DNA of 50,208 nt, taken from positions 1 to 50,208 of the forward strand of contig CAMDPK010000033.1 in the NCBI GenBank assembly GCA_945904015.1. Reading direction: 5' to 3'. The DNA is from Candidatus Kuenenia stuttgartensis (GTDB lineage: Bacteria; Planctomycetota; Planctomycetia; Planctomycetales; Planctomycetaceae). Positions 39,134 to 46,459 of the stretch are shown here, piece after piece. The translations under genes were made by a program, and so were the position numbers. A model generated the notes under the pieces. The model searched no databases, was not told the origin of the DNA, and saw only the letters and a list, made by a program, of their open reading frames with translations. The stretch's first letter is position 1. Each line of letters opens with the position of its first letter.

Positions 39134-40720
39134 ATGCCAGTTGATCCTCATTCGTACGATCTGTTGCCTCGCGAGACTCTGCGTGAGCGTCTCGAAGCGA
39201 GTTCGTTGCTGATGGAAGAGGAACTGGCTCAATCGTTGAAATGGATCGATGCCCAAAGCAGCAAGTTTGACGGGTCGTGGGCGGCGCAGTCGCTGGCGAC
39301 GCAAGGTTGGTTGACTCCGTTTCAGGCGCGGGCCGTTTGCGATGGGCGGCTCGGCGATCTGCAAATTGGCAACTACGACATTCTCGACAAGCTGGGCAGC
39401 GGCGGGATGGGGACGGTCTACAAGGCTCGGCATCGCCGCATGAAGCGGATCGTTGCAGTCAAGGTGCTGGCCACGTGCCTCGGCGACAACAAGTCCTTCG
39501 TGCAACGCTTCCAACGTGAGGTCGAGACGGCGGCGCGGCTGTCGCATCCCAACATCGTGACTGCTCACGATGCCGATGTCTGTGAGGCGGGAAATTACCT
39601 TGTGATGGAGTTCATCGAGGGAGCCGACCTCGACCGGCTCGTGCGACTGCGCGGTGCGTTGTCGCCCAGACTGGCCGCGACGCTGATCCTGCAAGCGGCT
39701 CGCGGTTTGGAGCACGCGCACGCACAGGGCATTATCCATCGCGATATCAAACCGGCGAATCTGCTGTTGGATTCTGCGGGGTCGCTCAAGATCACCGACT
39801 TGGGCCTGGTGCGCAGCACGGATCTTTTCGGTGAGTCGGACAGTGAAGAATCGACGCTCACCAAGGCGGGTGGCATCTTGGGGACCGTCGATTTCATGCC
39901 GCCGGAACAAGCTTTCAATCCGTCGCAAGTCGATCATCGAGCCGACATCTACAGCCTGGGCTGTACTCTGTTTTTTTTGGTGATGGCCCGGCCTCCCTAC
40001 GGAGGCGAGACGCCGATGGAAACGCTGCTCTTGCACAAGCAAGAGCCGATCCCATCGCTGCTGCAACTGCACACGGACATGCCCTACGAATTGGACGACA
40101 TTTACAAGCGGATGGTCGCCAAGCTGCCGAACGAGCGGTTCGCCACGATGTCCGTGCTCGTCCGCGCCTTCGAACGCAGCGGACTGACCTTGTCTGATGC
40201 CGAAATCGCCGACGAACTCAAGCAGATGCGGATGTCCGACTTGATCACGTCGCCACGTCCACTCTCCTCGGCCAAGCCGGTGCCCGGCGTCATCAAGGCG
40301 GCCACGCCCACTCAACCGAGTCCCGTGCCCACCGCGATCGAGCGTGGTTCACTGACGGTGCTCGTCGCAGATTCCAGCCTCACGGTCCGAGTCCATATCC
40401 GCAACACACTGACGAACCTCGGCTTTACCAAGGTTCTGGACTTCTCGGATGGCACGAAAGCGATGCACGCTCTGGCCGCTCAAGCGTTCGATTTGATTGT
40501 CACCGGCCTGAACCTGTCTGGAGTCGATGGCCAAGAACTGATCGAACACATCCGCCAAACACCGAAGTTCGCCAACACACCCGTGCTGCTGGTCACGACC
40601 GAATCGGCTCCAGCCAAGCTGCAAGCTCTGCGTCGCGTCGGAGCGTCCGCGATCATCGACAAGAGCTTTCGCGCCGACGAAGTCCGCGCCGTGCTCGATC
40701 CGCTCTTTCCGTCCGTGTGA
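39134..40720 (+). CDS. Ser/Thr protein kinase fused to a receiver-like domain
   Basis: 528 residues from ATG 39134. A helical N-terminus (1-75, GWLTPFQARAVCDG segment common in planctomycete kinases) precedes a Hanks-type kinase domain (about 80-350): LGSGGMG P-loop, VAVKVL with the ATP lysine, catalytic HRDIKPANLL, TDLG in place of DFG, and GTVDFMPPEQ. No transmembrane helix follows, so it is cytoplasmic. After a Pro-rich linker (about 360-400) comes a receiver-like domain (about 405-525): LVADSSLTVRVHIRNTL, then DLIVTGLNLSGVDGQEL, TTES and IDKSF. The usual phosphoacceptor aspartate is Gly458, so this domain is unlikely to be phosphorylated and may be a protein-protein module. Kinase substrate is unknown. 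hpt lies just upstream. Confidence 0.92.
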   Translation: MPVDPHSYDLLPRETLRERLEASSLLMEEELAQSLKWIDAQSSKFDGSWAAQSLATQGWLTPFQARAVCDGRLGDLQIGNYDILDKLGSGGMGTVYKARHRRMKRIVAVKVLATCLGDNKSFVQRFQREVETAARLSHPNIVTAHDADVCEAGNYLVMEFIEGADLDRLVRLRGALSPRLAATLILQAARGLEHAHAQGIIHRDIKPANLLLDSAGSLKITDLGLVRSTDLFGESDSEESTLTKAGGILGTVDFMPPEQAFNPSQVDHRADIYSLGCTLFFLVMARPPYGGETPMETLLLHKQEPIPSLLQLHTDMPYELDDIYKRMVAKLPNERFATMSVLVRAFERSGLTLSDAEIADELKQMRMSDLITSPRPLSSAKPVPGVIKAATPTQPSPVPTAIERGSLTVLVADSSLTVRVHIRNTLTNLGFTKVLDFSDGTKAMHALAAQAFDLIVTGLNLSGVDGQELIEHIRQTPKFANTPVLLVTTESAPAKLQALRRVGASAIIDKSFRADEVRAVLDPLFPSV

Positions 40721-40738
40721 TCTGGTGCGTCGATCACA

Positions 40739-41275
40739 CTACTCCACCGGAGCCGCTTCGCGGAACGTGTAGACGTCCAGAGGCGCGAGCTTCGCCGGCG
40801 TCGGATTCTTCACGTTGGGCAGAAGGAACGGGATTGCGTAGCAGCCGACTTTCCCGGTGGACATCTCGGCGACGTAGATCACACTCGCCGCTGGCTGCGT
40901 CCCAGGTCTGGAACGAATCTGGGCCAGTCCCGGAGTCATCGCGTACGCCGGCTTGGAACCTTTGACCTGCAAGTCAGCTCCCACGTCGGCCGCAAAAAAC
41001 TGGACGAACCCGACTCCTTGCTTGCCCAAACAGGCTCCCGTCAATCGGCCCGTCAGAAAATCGAGCACAAAGACTGCTTCCAAATTTTCGGAAACATAGA
41101 CGGTACACATGCCAAACTTTTCGTTGCGGTCAGAAGTCGCAGCGGTCAATTGGCGATGCGGCCACAACGCCGCAATTGCCAACCCCACGACGACTCCGGC
41201 GGTCAGCCAGAGCCAACCGGGGACACGGTGACGGGAAGACGAGGCCATCAACGGCTGAGGTGCGAGAGGTTCCAC
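40739..41275 (-). CDS. hypothetical single-pass membrane protein
   Basis: 178 residues from GTG 41275 (GGAGA 8 nt upstream; ATG 41248 is an alternative). A hydrophobic helix at about 20-40 (PGWLWLTAGVVVGLAIAALWP) is followed by a basic patch and then a soluble domain with a beta-rich pattern (MCTVYVSENLEAVFVLDFLTGRLTGACL, ASVIYVAEMSTGKVGCYAIPF). The repeated 'xVYVxE..x.V...D..TG.L' pattern recalls propeller-like or lipid-anchored scaffold repeats, but no family is recognised. It is convergent with the kinase gene, 18 bp away. Confidence 0.75.
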   Translation of the reverse strand: MEPLAPQPLMASSSRHRVPGWLWLTAGVVVGLAIAALWPHRQLTAATSDRNEKFGMCTVYVSENLEAVFVLDFLTGRLTGACLGKQGVGFVQFFAADVGADLQVKGSKPAYAMTPGLAQIRSRPGTQPAASVIYVAEMSTGKVGCYAIPFLLPNVKNPTPAKLAPLDVYTFREAAPVE

Positions 41276-41695
41276 GAAAATGTCTCCGAGTAGAGCTAAG
41301 GGCGAAGTGAAAGAGGACTGAGCACGCTGTCACAGCGGCCGATTCGAGTCGGTCGAAATCTATCGAGCCACTTCGTCAGCGACTAGGCCAGCCGGCCGCC
41401 GCGAACTTGCTTGATGGCCTCGATTCGGCCCTTCTCCCTCCGGGAGAAGGTGGCCGAAGGCCGGTTGAGGGTTTCCATCCAGATCAAGGCATCAATGACA
41501 TTGGGATCCCTCACCCCGACCCTCTCCCAAAGGGAGAGGGAGAAAAACGGAGAGAGGCCGTCAAACTCGAACTCGTCTTCCGGCATTCGTCGCGATTGGA
41601 CTAGCCTCCGGGGCGAGAAATCGAAGTCGGCTCGCCATCCGCGAAAATGAGTTTCGCGAGGATCACGCTGGCCGCCGATTGGGGAAGGGAATCTC
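41276..41695. other. intergenic region upstream of parA-like gene
   Basis: 420 bp divergent gap containing the inverted pair at 41431-41541 and, at its right end, the ribosome site of the ParA gene (AAGGGA at 41685-41690). No other gene, RNA or confident promoter was recognised. Confidence 0.5.
41431..41541. repeat. inverted pair element, TTCTCCCTCCGGGAGAAGG word
   Basis: Arm 1 at 41431-41471 and arm 2 at 41508-41541 (CCCTCACCCCGACCCTCTCC...) are imperfect inverse copies. Arm 1 carries the extra TGGCCGAAGGCCGG palindrome that arm 2 lacks, the mirror of the situation at 4437-4593. It is the second copy of that word family. Confidence 0.8.
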
Positions 41696-42514
41696 ATGCG
41701 GACCATCGCCGTGATGAATCAAAAAGGGGGCGTCGGCAAGACGACCACCAGCGTCAACCTGGCGGCGGGTCTGGCTGCTCGCGGACGCAAGGTGTGCCTG
41801 ATTGATCTCGATCCGCAAGGTCACGCCTCCATGCACTTGGGAGTTGATGTAACCGGCTCGATGCCGACGATCTATCAGGTGCTTGCGGGCGAGAAGACTC
41901 TGGCCGATGTTCGGCACATGGTGGCTCCGAACTTGTGGGTCGTACCCGCGAACATTGAACTGGCGGCGATCGAAATGGAACTCGCCAACGTTTCCGACCG
42001 TGAACTGATCCTGCGCGATGCGTTGCAGCAATTCGCGAAGTCGCAACCGCTGGATTATATCGTCATTGATTGCCCGCCGTCGCTGGGCGTGCTGACCATC
42101 AACGCGCTAACTGCGGTCAAGGAAGTCTTCATTCCATTGCAGCCGCACTTCTTCGCTCTGCAAGGGCTCTCGAAGTTGTTGGAGACGACGGCTCGCGTGA
42201 CAAGACGGCTGAATCGCGACTTGAAAGTCAGTGGAGTTGTGATCTGTCTGTTCGAGACTGGCACGCGATTGGCCAGCGATGTAATCGCCGACCTGACAAA
42301 CTTCTTGCGAGCGAGCGACTCGAATGCCCCGTGGGCGAACGCGCGCATCTTTCAGACGAAAGTTCGTCGCAACATCAAACTCGCGGAAGCGCCGAGCTTC
42401 GGGCAATCCATCTTCGACTACGAACCGAAATCCGCCGGTGCGCAGGATTATCTGTCGATCATCGAAGAAGTCATCGCGATGGAAGCTGCCGGCTCCGTCC
42501 CGCAAGCGGCGTGA
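41696..42514 (+). CDS. ParA/Soj-family ATPase
   Basis: 272 residues, ATG 41696 with a good AAGGGA site. Deviant Walker A motif [18 protein letters not shown] with both lysines, Walker A' [13 protein letters not shown], and Walker B in [27 protein letters not shown] and the [21 protein letters not shown]-terminus fit the Soj/MinD-like branch closest to chromosomal ParA. It binds ATP, dimerises and binds DNA or other surfaces to position cargo. No parB or parS site (TGTTTCACGTGAAACA type) is in the window, so this is an orphan ParA whose partner is elsewhere, or it positions something other than the chromosome. Confidence 0.92.
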   Translation: MRTIAVMNQKGGVGKTTTSVNLAAGLAARGRKVCLIDLDPQGHASMHLGVDVTGSMPTIYQVLAGEKTLADVRHMVAPNLWVVPANIELAAIEMELANVSDRELILRDALQQFAKSQPLDYIVIDCPPSLGVLTINALTAVKEVFIPLQPHFFALQGLSKLLETTARVTRRLNRDLKVSGVVICLFETGTRLASDVIADLTNFLRASDSNAPWANARIFQTKVRRNIKLAEAPSFGQSIFDYEPKSAGAQDYLSIIEEVIAMEAAGSVPQAA

Positions 42515-42516
42515 CC

Positions 42517-42583
42517 CGTGGGGCAGGTTTTCAACCTGCCCGTTGTCGGATTCTGGCCGGGCAGGTTGAAAACTTGCCCCACG
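42517..42583. repeat. inverted pair element, CGTGGGGCAGGTTTTCAACC word
   Basis: Arm 1 at 42517-42542 and arm 2 at 42558-42583 are inverse complements over 26 bp with one mismatch; the spacer is 15 bp. It begins 2 nt after the ParA stop codon. The same word occurs at 26998-27066 and, singly, at 38520-38541. A frame open through it encodes MGQVFNLPVVGFWPG, which is not counted as protein because a better start exists at 42686. Confidence 0.93.
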
Positions 42584-42685
42584 TTGATTTTTGCTCGCGG
42601 CAGCCGTGTAATTCGGCCGCACATTCTGGCGGGCAACCGACCGCCGCGTTCTCAATTCGCTGAAATTCCGCAGGAGATTGGCAAC

Positions 42686-43885
42686 ATGGAAACCACAAAC
42701 GGCGCTCTCAATCGCAAACTTCGGATGGCTTTGGTCGGAGGCGGCCAAGGCGCGTTCATCGGCCGAGTCCACGCGACCGCCGCGGTCCTCGACAACCGCG
42801 CCGAACTCGTCGCCGGCGCGCTCTCGTCCAATCCGGAAAAGGCCAAAGCGTCCGCTCCGGCTTACGACATCAAACCCGATCGCGCGTACGGCTCGATCCA
42901 AGAGTTGGTCGAGAAGGAATCCAAACTCCCGGCCGACAAACGCATCGACTTCGTCACCGTCGCGACTCCGAATCACACGCACTTCCCGATCGCCAAGGCC
43001 GCACTCGAAGGCGGCTTCAACGTCATCTGCGACAAACCGATGACGTTCGATTTGGCTGAGGCGGAACAGCTCGCCGCACTCGTCGCGAAGTCCGGGGCCG
43101 TCTTCGCGGTCTCACACAACTACACCGGCTACCCGCTGGTGCGGATGGCCCGGCAGATGATTCTCAATGGCGAACTGGGCGAGATTCAGGCCGTTCGCTC
43201 GTGCTACATCCAAGGCTGGCTGCGCACGCGACTGGAATCGAGCGACCAGAAGCAAGCCGCATGGCGAACGGATCCGGGGAAGTCGGGCGCGGCTGGTTGC
43301 TTCGGAGACATCGCGACGCACGCCTACAACCTGGGCCGCTACATGACGGGCCTGCTGCCCGAATCGGTCTCGTGCAACCTGAAAGTTTTCGAGCCGGGTC
43401 GAAAGCTCGACGACTACGGCCACGCGGTCGTTCGCTTTGAGAACGGAGGGCTCGGCACTGTCACGGCCAGCCAGATTTCTCACGGTCGCGAGAACGACCT
43501 CTTCATCGAAATCGACGGCACGAAAGGCGCGATTCAGTGGCGACAAGAGGAGCCCAACGTGCTCACCTTGCGACGCAACGGTCAGCCTCACGCAATCTAC
43601 ACGCGCGACCCGAACGCTCCGTACATGAACGACGCGGGCAAGGCGGCGTGCCGCTTGCCGTCCGGACACCCGGAAGCGTTCTTCGAGGCGTTCGCCAACA
43701 TCTACCGCTCGACCTACGACGCAATCATCGCTCGCGCGACCGGTGGCACTTGGGAGAAGGTCAACACGATTTATCCGAACGTGAACGACGGCGTCGAAGG
43801 GATGTATTTCATCCAACAATGCGTCGCCAGCAGCCAGGAGAACGGTGCTTGGTTGCCGCTCAAGCACAAGCTGGCTCGGAAGTAG
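42686..43885 (+). CDS. Gfo/Idh/MocA-family oxidoreductase
   Basis: 399 residues from ATG 42686 (AGGAGA 9 nt upstream). An NAD(P)-dependent dehydrogenase acting on sugars or inositols. The N-terminal Rossmann fold begins KLRMALVGGGQGAFIGRVHA, with TVATPNHTHFPIAKAAL and the EKP-like VICDKPM motif (Glu of EKP is Asp here). The C-terminal beta-sheet domain has GCFGDIATHAYNLGRYMTG, whose G-D-x3-H forms the usual substrate site. No export signal, so cytoplasmic. The length, slightly over 390, and the insert KESKLPADKRID match the myo-inositol/glucose-fructose dehydrogenase-like group in planctomycetes. Substrate unknown. Confidence 0.9.
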   Translation: METTNGALNRKLRMALVGGGQGAFIGRVHATAAVLDNRAELVAGALSSNPEKAKASAPAYDIKPDRAYGSIQELVEKESKLPADKRIDFVTVATPNHTHFPIAKAALEGGFNVICDKPMTFDLAEAEQLAALVAKSGAVFAVSHNYTGYPLVRMARQMILNGELGEIQAVRSCYIQGWLRTRLESSDQKQAAWRTDPGKSGAAGCFGDIATHAYNLGRYMTGLLPESVSCNLKVFEPGRKLDDYGHAVVRFENGGLGTVTASQISHGRENDLFIEIDGTKGAIQWRQEEPNVLTLRRNGQPHAIYTRDPNAPYMNDAGKAACRLPSGHPEAFFEAFANIYRSTYDAIIARATGGTWEKVNTIYPNVNDGVEGMYFIQQCVASSQENGAWLPLKHKLARK

Positions 43886-43912
43886 TTGATTCCCGAATCG
43901 CATCGAGATGCC

Positions 43913-43968
43913 GTACCGCGACCGTCAGGGAGCGGCCCAAATTGGCCGCTCCCTGACGGTCGCGGTAC
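43913..43968. repeat. perfect 25-bp inverted pair with 6-nt loop
   Basis: Arms at 43913-43937 and 43944-43968 (GTACCGCGACCGTCAGGGAG... and its exact inverse) with a CAAATT loop. It starts 28 nt after the oxidoreductase stop codon and ends 6 nt before the ATG at 43975. It leaves no room for a ribosome site outside the stem, so it can terminate the upstream message and hide the start of the next one. Confidence 0.95.
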
Positions 43969-43974
43969 AGATTT

Positions 43975-44370
43975 ATGCACGCCACATTTGCCGAACTTGT
44001 CGCTTCTCGTCAGCAATGGCTGGAGGAAACACTCAAGCCGTGGTGCCTCGCCGCACCGTGGAAAGAGTTGTTCCAGGCCGAGCAAGACTGGACCAACATC
44101 GCTGGCCAAGTTGATCCGCAGGGAACTTTGTGGGCCTGGGCTTGGAGCCGATTTCCGACGCTCGTCAGCGAGGGCTTGCCGGGCATCGAAGAAACGCATC
44201 TCGTGCGCGTGACAATTCGCGACGGACAAATCTTCGTTGGCTATCCAGATAACCGCGAAAGCCAACATGGAAAACTGCGACTGCTCTGCGAGACATCACC
44301 GGACAGTGGGCGACACGAGTTATCTGAAGCCATTTCGATCGACGACGTCGTCACGGTGGAGCGATTGTAG
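43975..44370 (+). CDS. hypothetical protein, 131 aa
   Basis: 131 residues, ATG 43975, no recognisable Shine-Dalgarno because an inverted-pair hairpin ends 6 nt upstream. Trp-rich N-terminal half (QQWLEETLKPWCLAAPWKEL, TLWAWAWSRFP) and a beta-rich second half (HLVRVTIRDGQIFVGYPDNRE) with SEAISIDDVVTVERL at the end. The last part resembles small SH3/Sm-like beta-barrel proteins, but I recognise no named family. No signal peptide or membrane segment. Its frame is long and shows normal codon use, so it is considered real. Confidence 0.7.
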   Translation: MHATFAELVASRQQWLEETLKPWCLAAPWKELFQAEQDWTNIAGQVDPQGTLWAWAWSRFPTLVSEGLPGIEETHLVRVTIRDGQIFVGYPDNRESQHGKLRLLCETSPDSGRHELSEAISIDDVVTVERL

Positions 44371-44376
44371 GTCGGG

Positions 44377-45546
44377 CTATTTCATCCGCACGGCCACCGC
44401 TGAGCCGATGGCGACTTCCGGCCACAGCTTGCCGGCGGGACGGACGCGAACGGTGATCCACGAGTCGACATCGCCGTTGCGGTTGTGAGCTTGCGGGCAG
44501 ATGAATTCCACGCGACCGGAACGATCCTCGCCCGCGAAGTCCAGGCGCAGCGTTTGGCCGACATGCAGCTTGATGACTTCACGAGAAGGGACATCGACTT
44601 CGACGAACGGCCGCTCGCGGTCATGAATCGTGACCAGTGCCTCACCGACTCCCACCGGATCGGCAACGTGCTTCGAGTATGTTCCAACGATGCCATGCCC
44701 CGGCGAAGTGACTGACATCGCCGACTTTTGCTGATTCAGAGATTCGAGCTGTTCATTCGCTTGAGCCAGCTTCGCTTCGGCGACATCGACGCCGGCCGCT
44801 TTGCGGATCATCTCTGGCAAGCTCTCTCGCAGCGTCTCGAGTTTGGCGATGTGTTGGTCACACAATTCGGACTGAACCTTGTTGACCTCGGACAAATTGC
44901 GAGCCAATTCTTGCCGCATGACCGCACTGAATCGCATCTCGTCCGGAGTGACGACCGGCTCGGCGGGAATCGTGTCAAAAATTCGTTCGGGTTGACTGAG
45001 AAGATCCGGAGTCGCAGCCAACCAGCGAGTGGTGCTCGACCCTTTGGCGAAGTTTCGCAACGAGACGTGCTCGAAGTTCGCGGCGTAGTGCTCGCGCAGG
45101 AACTTGGCCGATTCCAATCGCGTGCGCAACAATTCCTCGTCCACACTTTTGCGTTGCAGACTCATTTGCACTTCGGCCTTGGCTCGGCACTGTTCGAGGG
45201 CCGCTTGCAGCGACGCGACTTCGCGCGACTTCGCGGAGATCTCGTGGTTGAGCGACTCATCGGTCAAGTGGATCAGCGCTTGCCGTGGCTTGACCGCCTC
45301 ACCCGACCGAGCTTGCACGGATTCCACGCGACCAGAATGCGGTGCGTACACGACCGATTGTTCGGCGCGGAGAAATCCGATCAGGCGGACCTCTCCGGCG
45401 CGAGCCATCCAGACCGTGGCTCCCAATCCCGACAGCAACGCGACCGCCGCCAGCGGCAACAATCGCAAAATTGACAAGCCGGAACTCACGGAGCCGTTGT
45501 CCGAGGTTGCAGGGGCCGTATCCGCCGGAAGCGGCGATGAAGTCAT
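44377..45546 (-). CDS. HlyD-family membrane-fusion adaptor
   Basis: 389 residues. One N-terminal transmembrane segment (about 27-48, LRLLPLAAVALLSGLGATVWM) and then a periplasmic adaptor: a first biotinyl-lipoyl half-domain (YAPHSGRVESVQARSGEAVKPRQALIHL), a long helical hairpin (about 100-265, with SREVASLQAALEQCRAKAEVQ and the second coil ending ANEQLESLNQQK), the second lipoyl half (SVTSPGHGIVGTY) and a beta-barrel end domain. Such proteins link an inner-membrane exporter to the outer membrane or secrete RTX-type proteins. No transporter partner is next to it. The start ATG overlaps the stop of a possible upstream gene (ATGA overlap). Confidence 0.88.
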   Translation of the reverse strand: MTSSPLPADTAPATSDNGSVSSGLSILRLLPLAAVALLSGLGATVWMARAGEVRLIGFLRAEQSVVYAPHSGRVESVQARSGEAVKPRQALIHLTDESLNHEISAKSREVASLQAALEQCRAKAEVQMSLQRKSVDEELLRTRLESAKFLREHYAANFEHVSLRNFAKGSSTTRWLAATPDLLSQPERIFDTIPAEPVVTPDEMRFSAVMRQELARNLSEVNKVQSELCDQHIAKLETLRESLPEMIRKAAGVDVAEAKLAQANEQLESLNQQKSAMSVTSPGHGIVGTYSKHVADPVGVGEALVTIHDRERPFVEVDVPSREVIKLHVGQTLRLDFAGEDRSGRVEFICPQAHNRNGDVDSWITVRVRPAGKLWPEVAIGSAVAVRMK

Positions 45547-45785
45547 AGGACAAGTCCCCCGCGAGCCGGCCAGTGGCCGGACTGCCTGCCTTTGTGAGTC
45601 ATGCCGATTGGCACGTCTTCCTCAAATCGGAGCGGCAGCAATCGCAGAATGACGGGAACTGCGTCACGCTCGACCAGTTGGCACAAAGCCCAAAGCGCAG
45701 TCCCGCCGAGCGGATTTCGCGGCAAATCTTCACACGGCCGCCAATCCTCTTTTCGATCAGCGAGGATCGATCCGGCGCACGACAT
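45543..45785 (-). CDS. possible small protein overlapping HlyD and nitroreductase genes
   Basis: 80 residues from ATG 45785. The start lies inside the last 29 bp of the nitroreductase gene, and the stop (TGA) shares bases with the ATG of the HlyD-type gene, an ATGA overlap typical of translationally coupled genes. Central sequence GGTALWALCQLVERDAVPVILRLLPLRF looks like a hydrophobic core. No family is recognised. The last 20 residues coincide with a GC-rich stretch that resembles the dispersed palindromic units. Supported by gene context only; may be spurious. Confidence 0.35.
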   Translation of the reverse strand: MSCAGSILADRKEDWRPCEDLPRNPLGGTALWALCQLVERDAVPVILRLLPLRFEEDVPIGMTHKGRQSGHWPARGGLVL

Positions 45786-46422
45786 CCTCGGCGGCAAAAC
45801 GGACCTTGGGGAGCGCCGCATATTTGTCGTCAGCCGCTCGATAGCCAGCCACACCGACGACCACTGTGCCGTAACCTTCGCTCGGCAGGCCGAGCAACTC
45901 GTCGTATTTTTCTGGGACGATCCCTTCCATCGGACAGGTATCAATGCCGAGCATCGCGGCCGACGTCATGAAATTTCCCAGCGCGATGTAGGCTTGCAGC
46001 CCCGCCCAATGATGGATGTCGAACCCGGCCGGAGGCGGGACCAGAGACTTCATCAGCATCTTCTTGAAACCGGCCAACGAGTCAACCGGGACGTCGCGGA
46101 CCTCCGCGGTTCGCGCGACATGCCCATCCACATCCGACTCGGTCAACGGCTTCCGCACCGCGAAGACCACGACATGCGAAGCCTCCGCGACCTGCCTCTG
46201 TCCCCACGAAATCGGCACCAGTTGGTCCTTCGTCGCCTGATCGGTAATGACCACGAATCGCCACGGCTGCAAGCCAAACGAGGACGGCGTCAGTACCAAC
46301 GCTTGCTCCAACGTGTGCCAATCCTCGGCCGAGATTATGCGAGCAGGATCAAACTTCTTGACGGCATACCGCCACCGCAATTGCTGAAGCAACGTTTCGT
46401 TGCTGACGGGCTTGGACAACAT
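45757..46422 (-). CDS. NAD(P)H nitroreductase-family flavoprotein
   Basis: 221 residues. FMN-binding reductase of the NfsB/FRase I type (oxygen-insensitive nitro and quinone reductase). Motifs: RWRYAVKKFDPAR at the start (FMN phosphate-binding Arg/Lys), LTPSSFGLQPWRFVVI, WAGLQAYIALGNFMTSAAMLGIDTCPMEG with the family's second FMN segment, and the end EGYGTVVVGVAGYRAADDKYA. Works as a homodimer in the cytoplasm. The natural substrate is not known for most members. No ribosome site of note. Confidence 0.9.
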   Translation of the reverse strand: MLSKPVSNETLLQQLRWRYAVKKFDPARIISAEDWHTLEQALVLTPSSFGLQPWRFVVITDQATKDQLVPISWGQRQVAEASHVVVFAVRKPLTESDVDGHVARTAEVRDVPVDSLAGFKKMLMKSLVPPPAGFDIHHWAGLQAYIALGNFMTSAAMLGIDTCPMEGIVPEKYDELLGLPSEGYGTVVVGVAGYRAADDKYAALPKVRFAAEDVVRRIDPR

Positions 46423-46459
46423 GCGCGAGTTCTTCCCAATTCAAAAGCCAAGAGAAAAT

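Noticed and set aside
42518..42685. Upstream extension of the oxidoreductase (MGQVFNLP...)
   Set aside because: The extension runs through an inverted-pair element and a clear AGGAGA site precedes ATG 42686, where homology begins.
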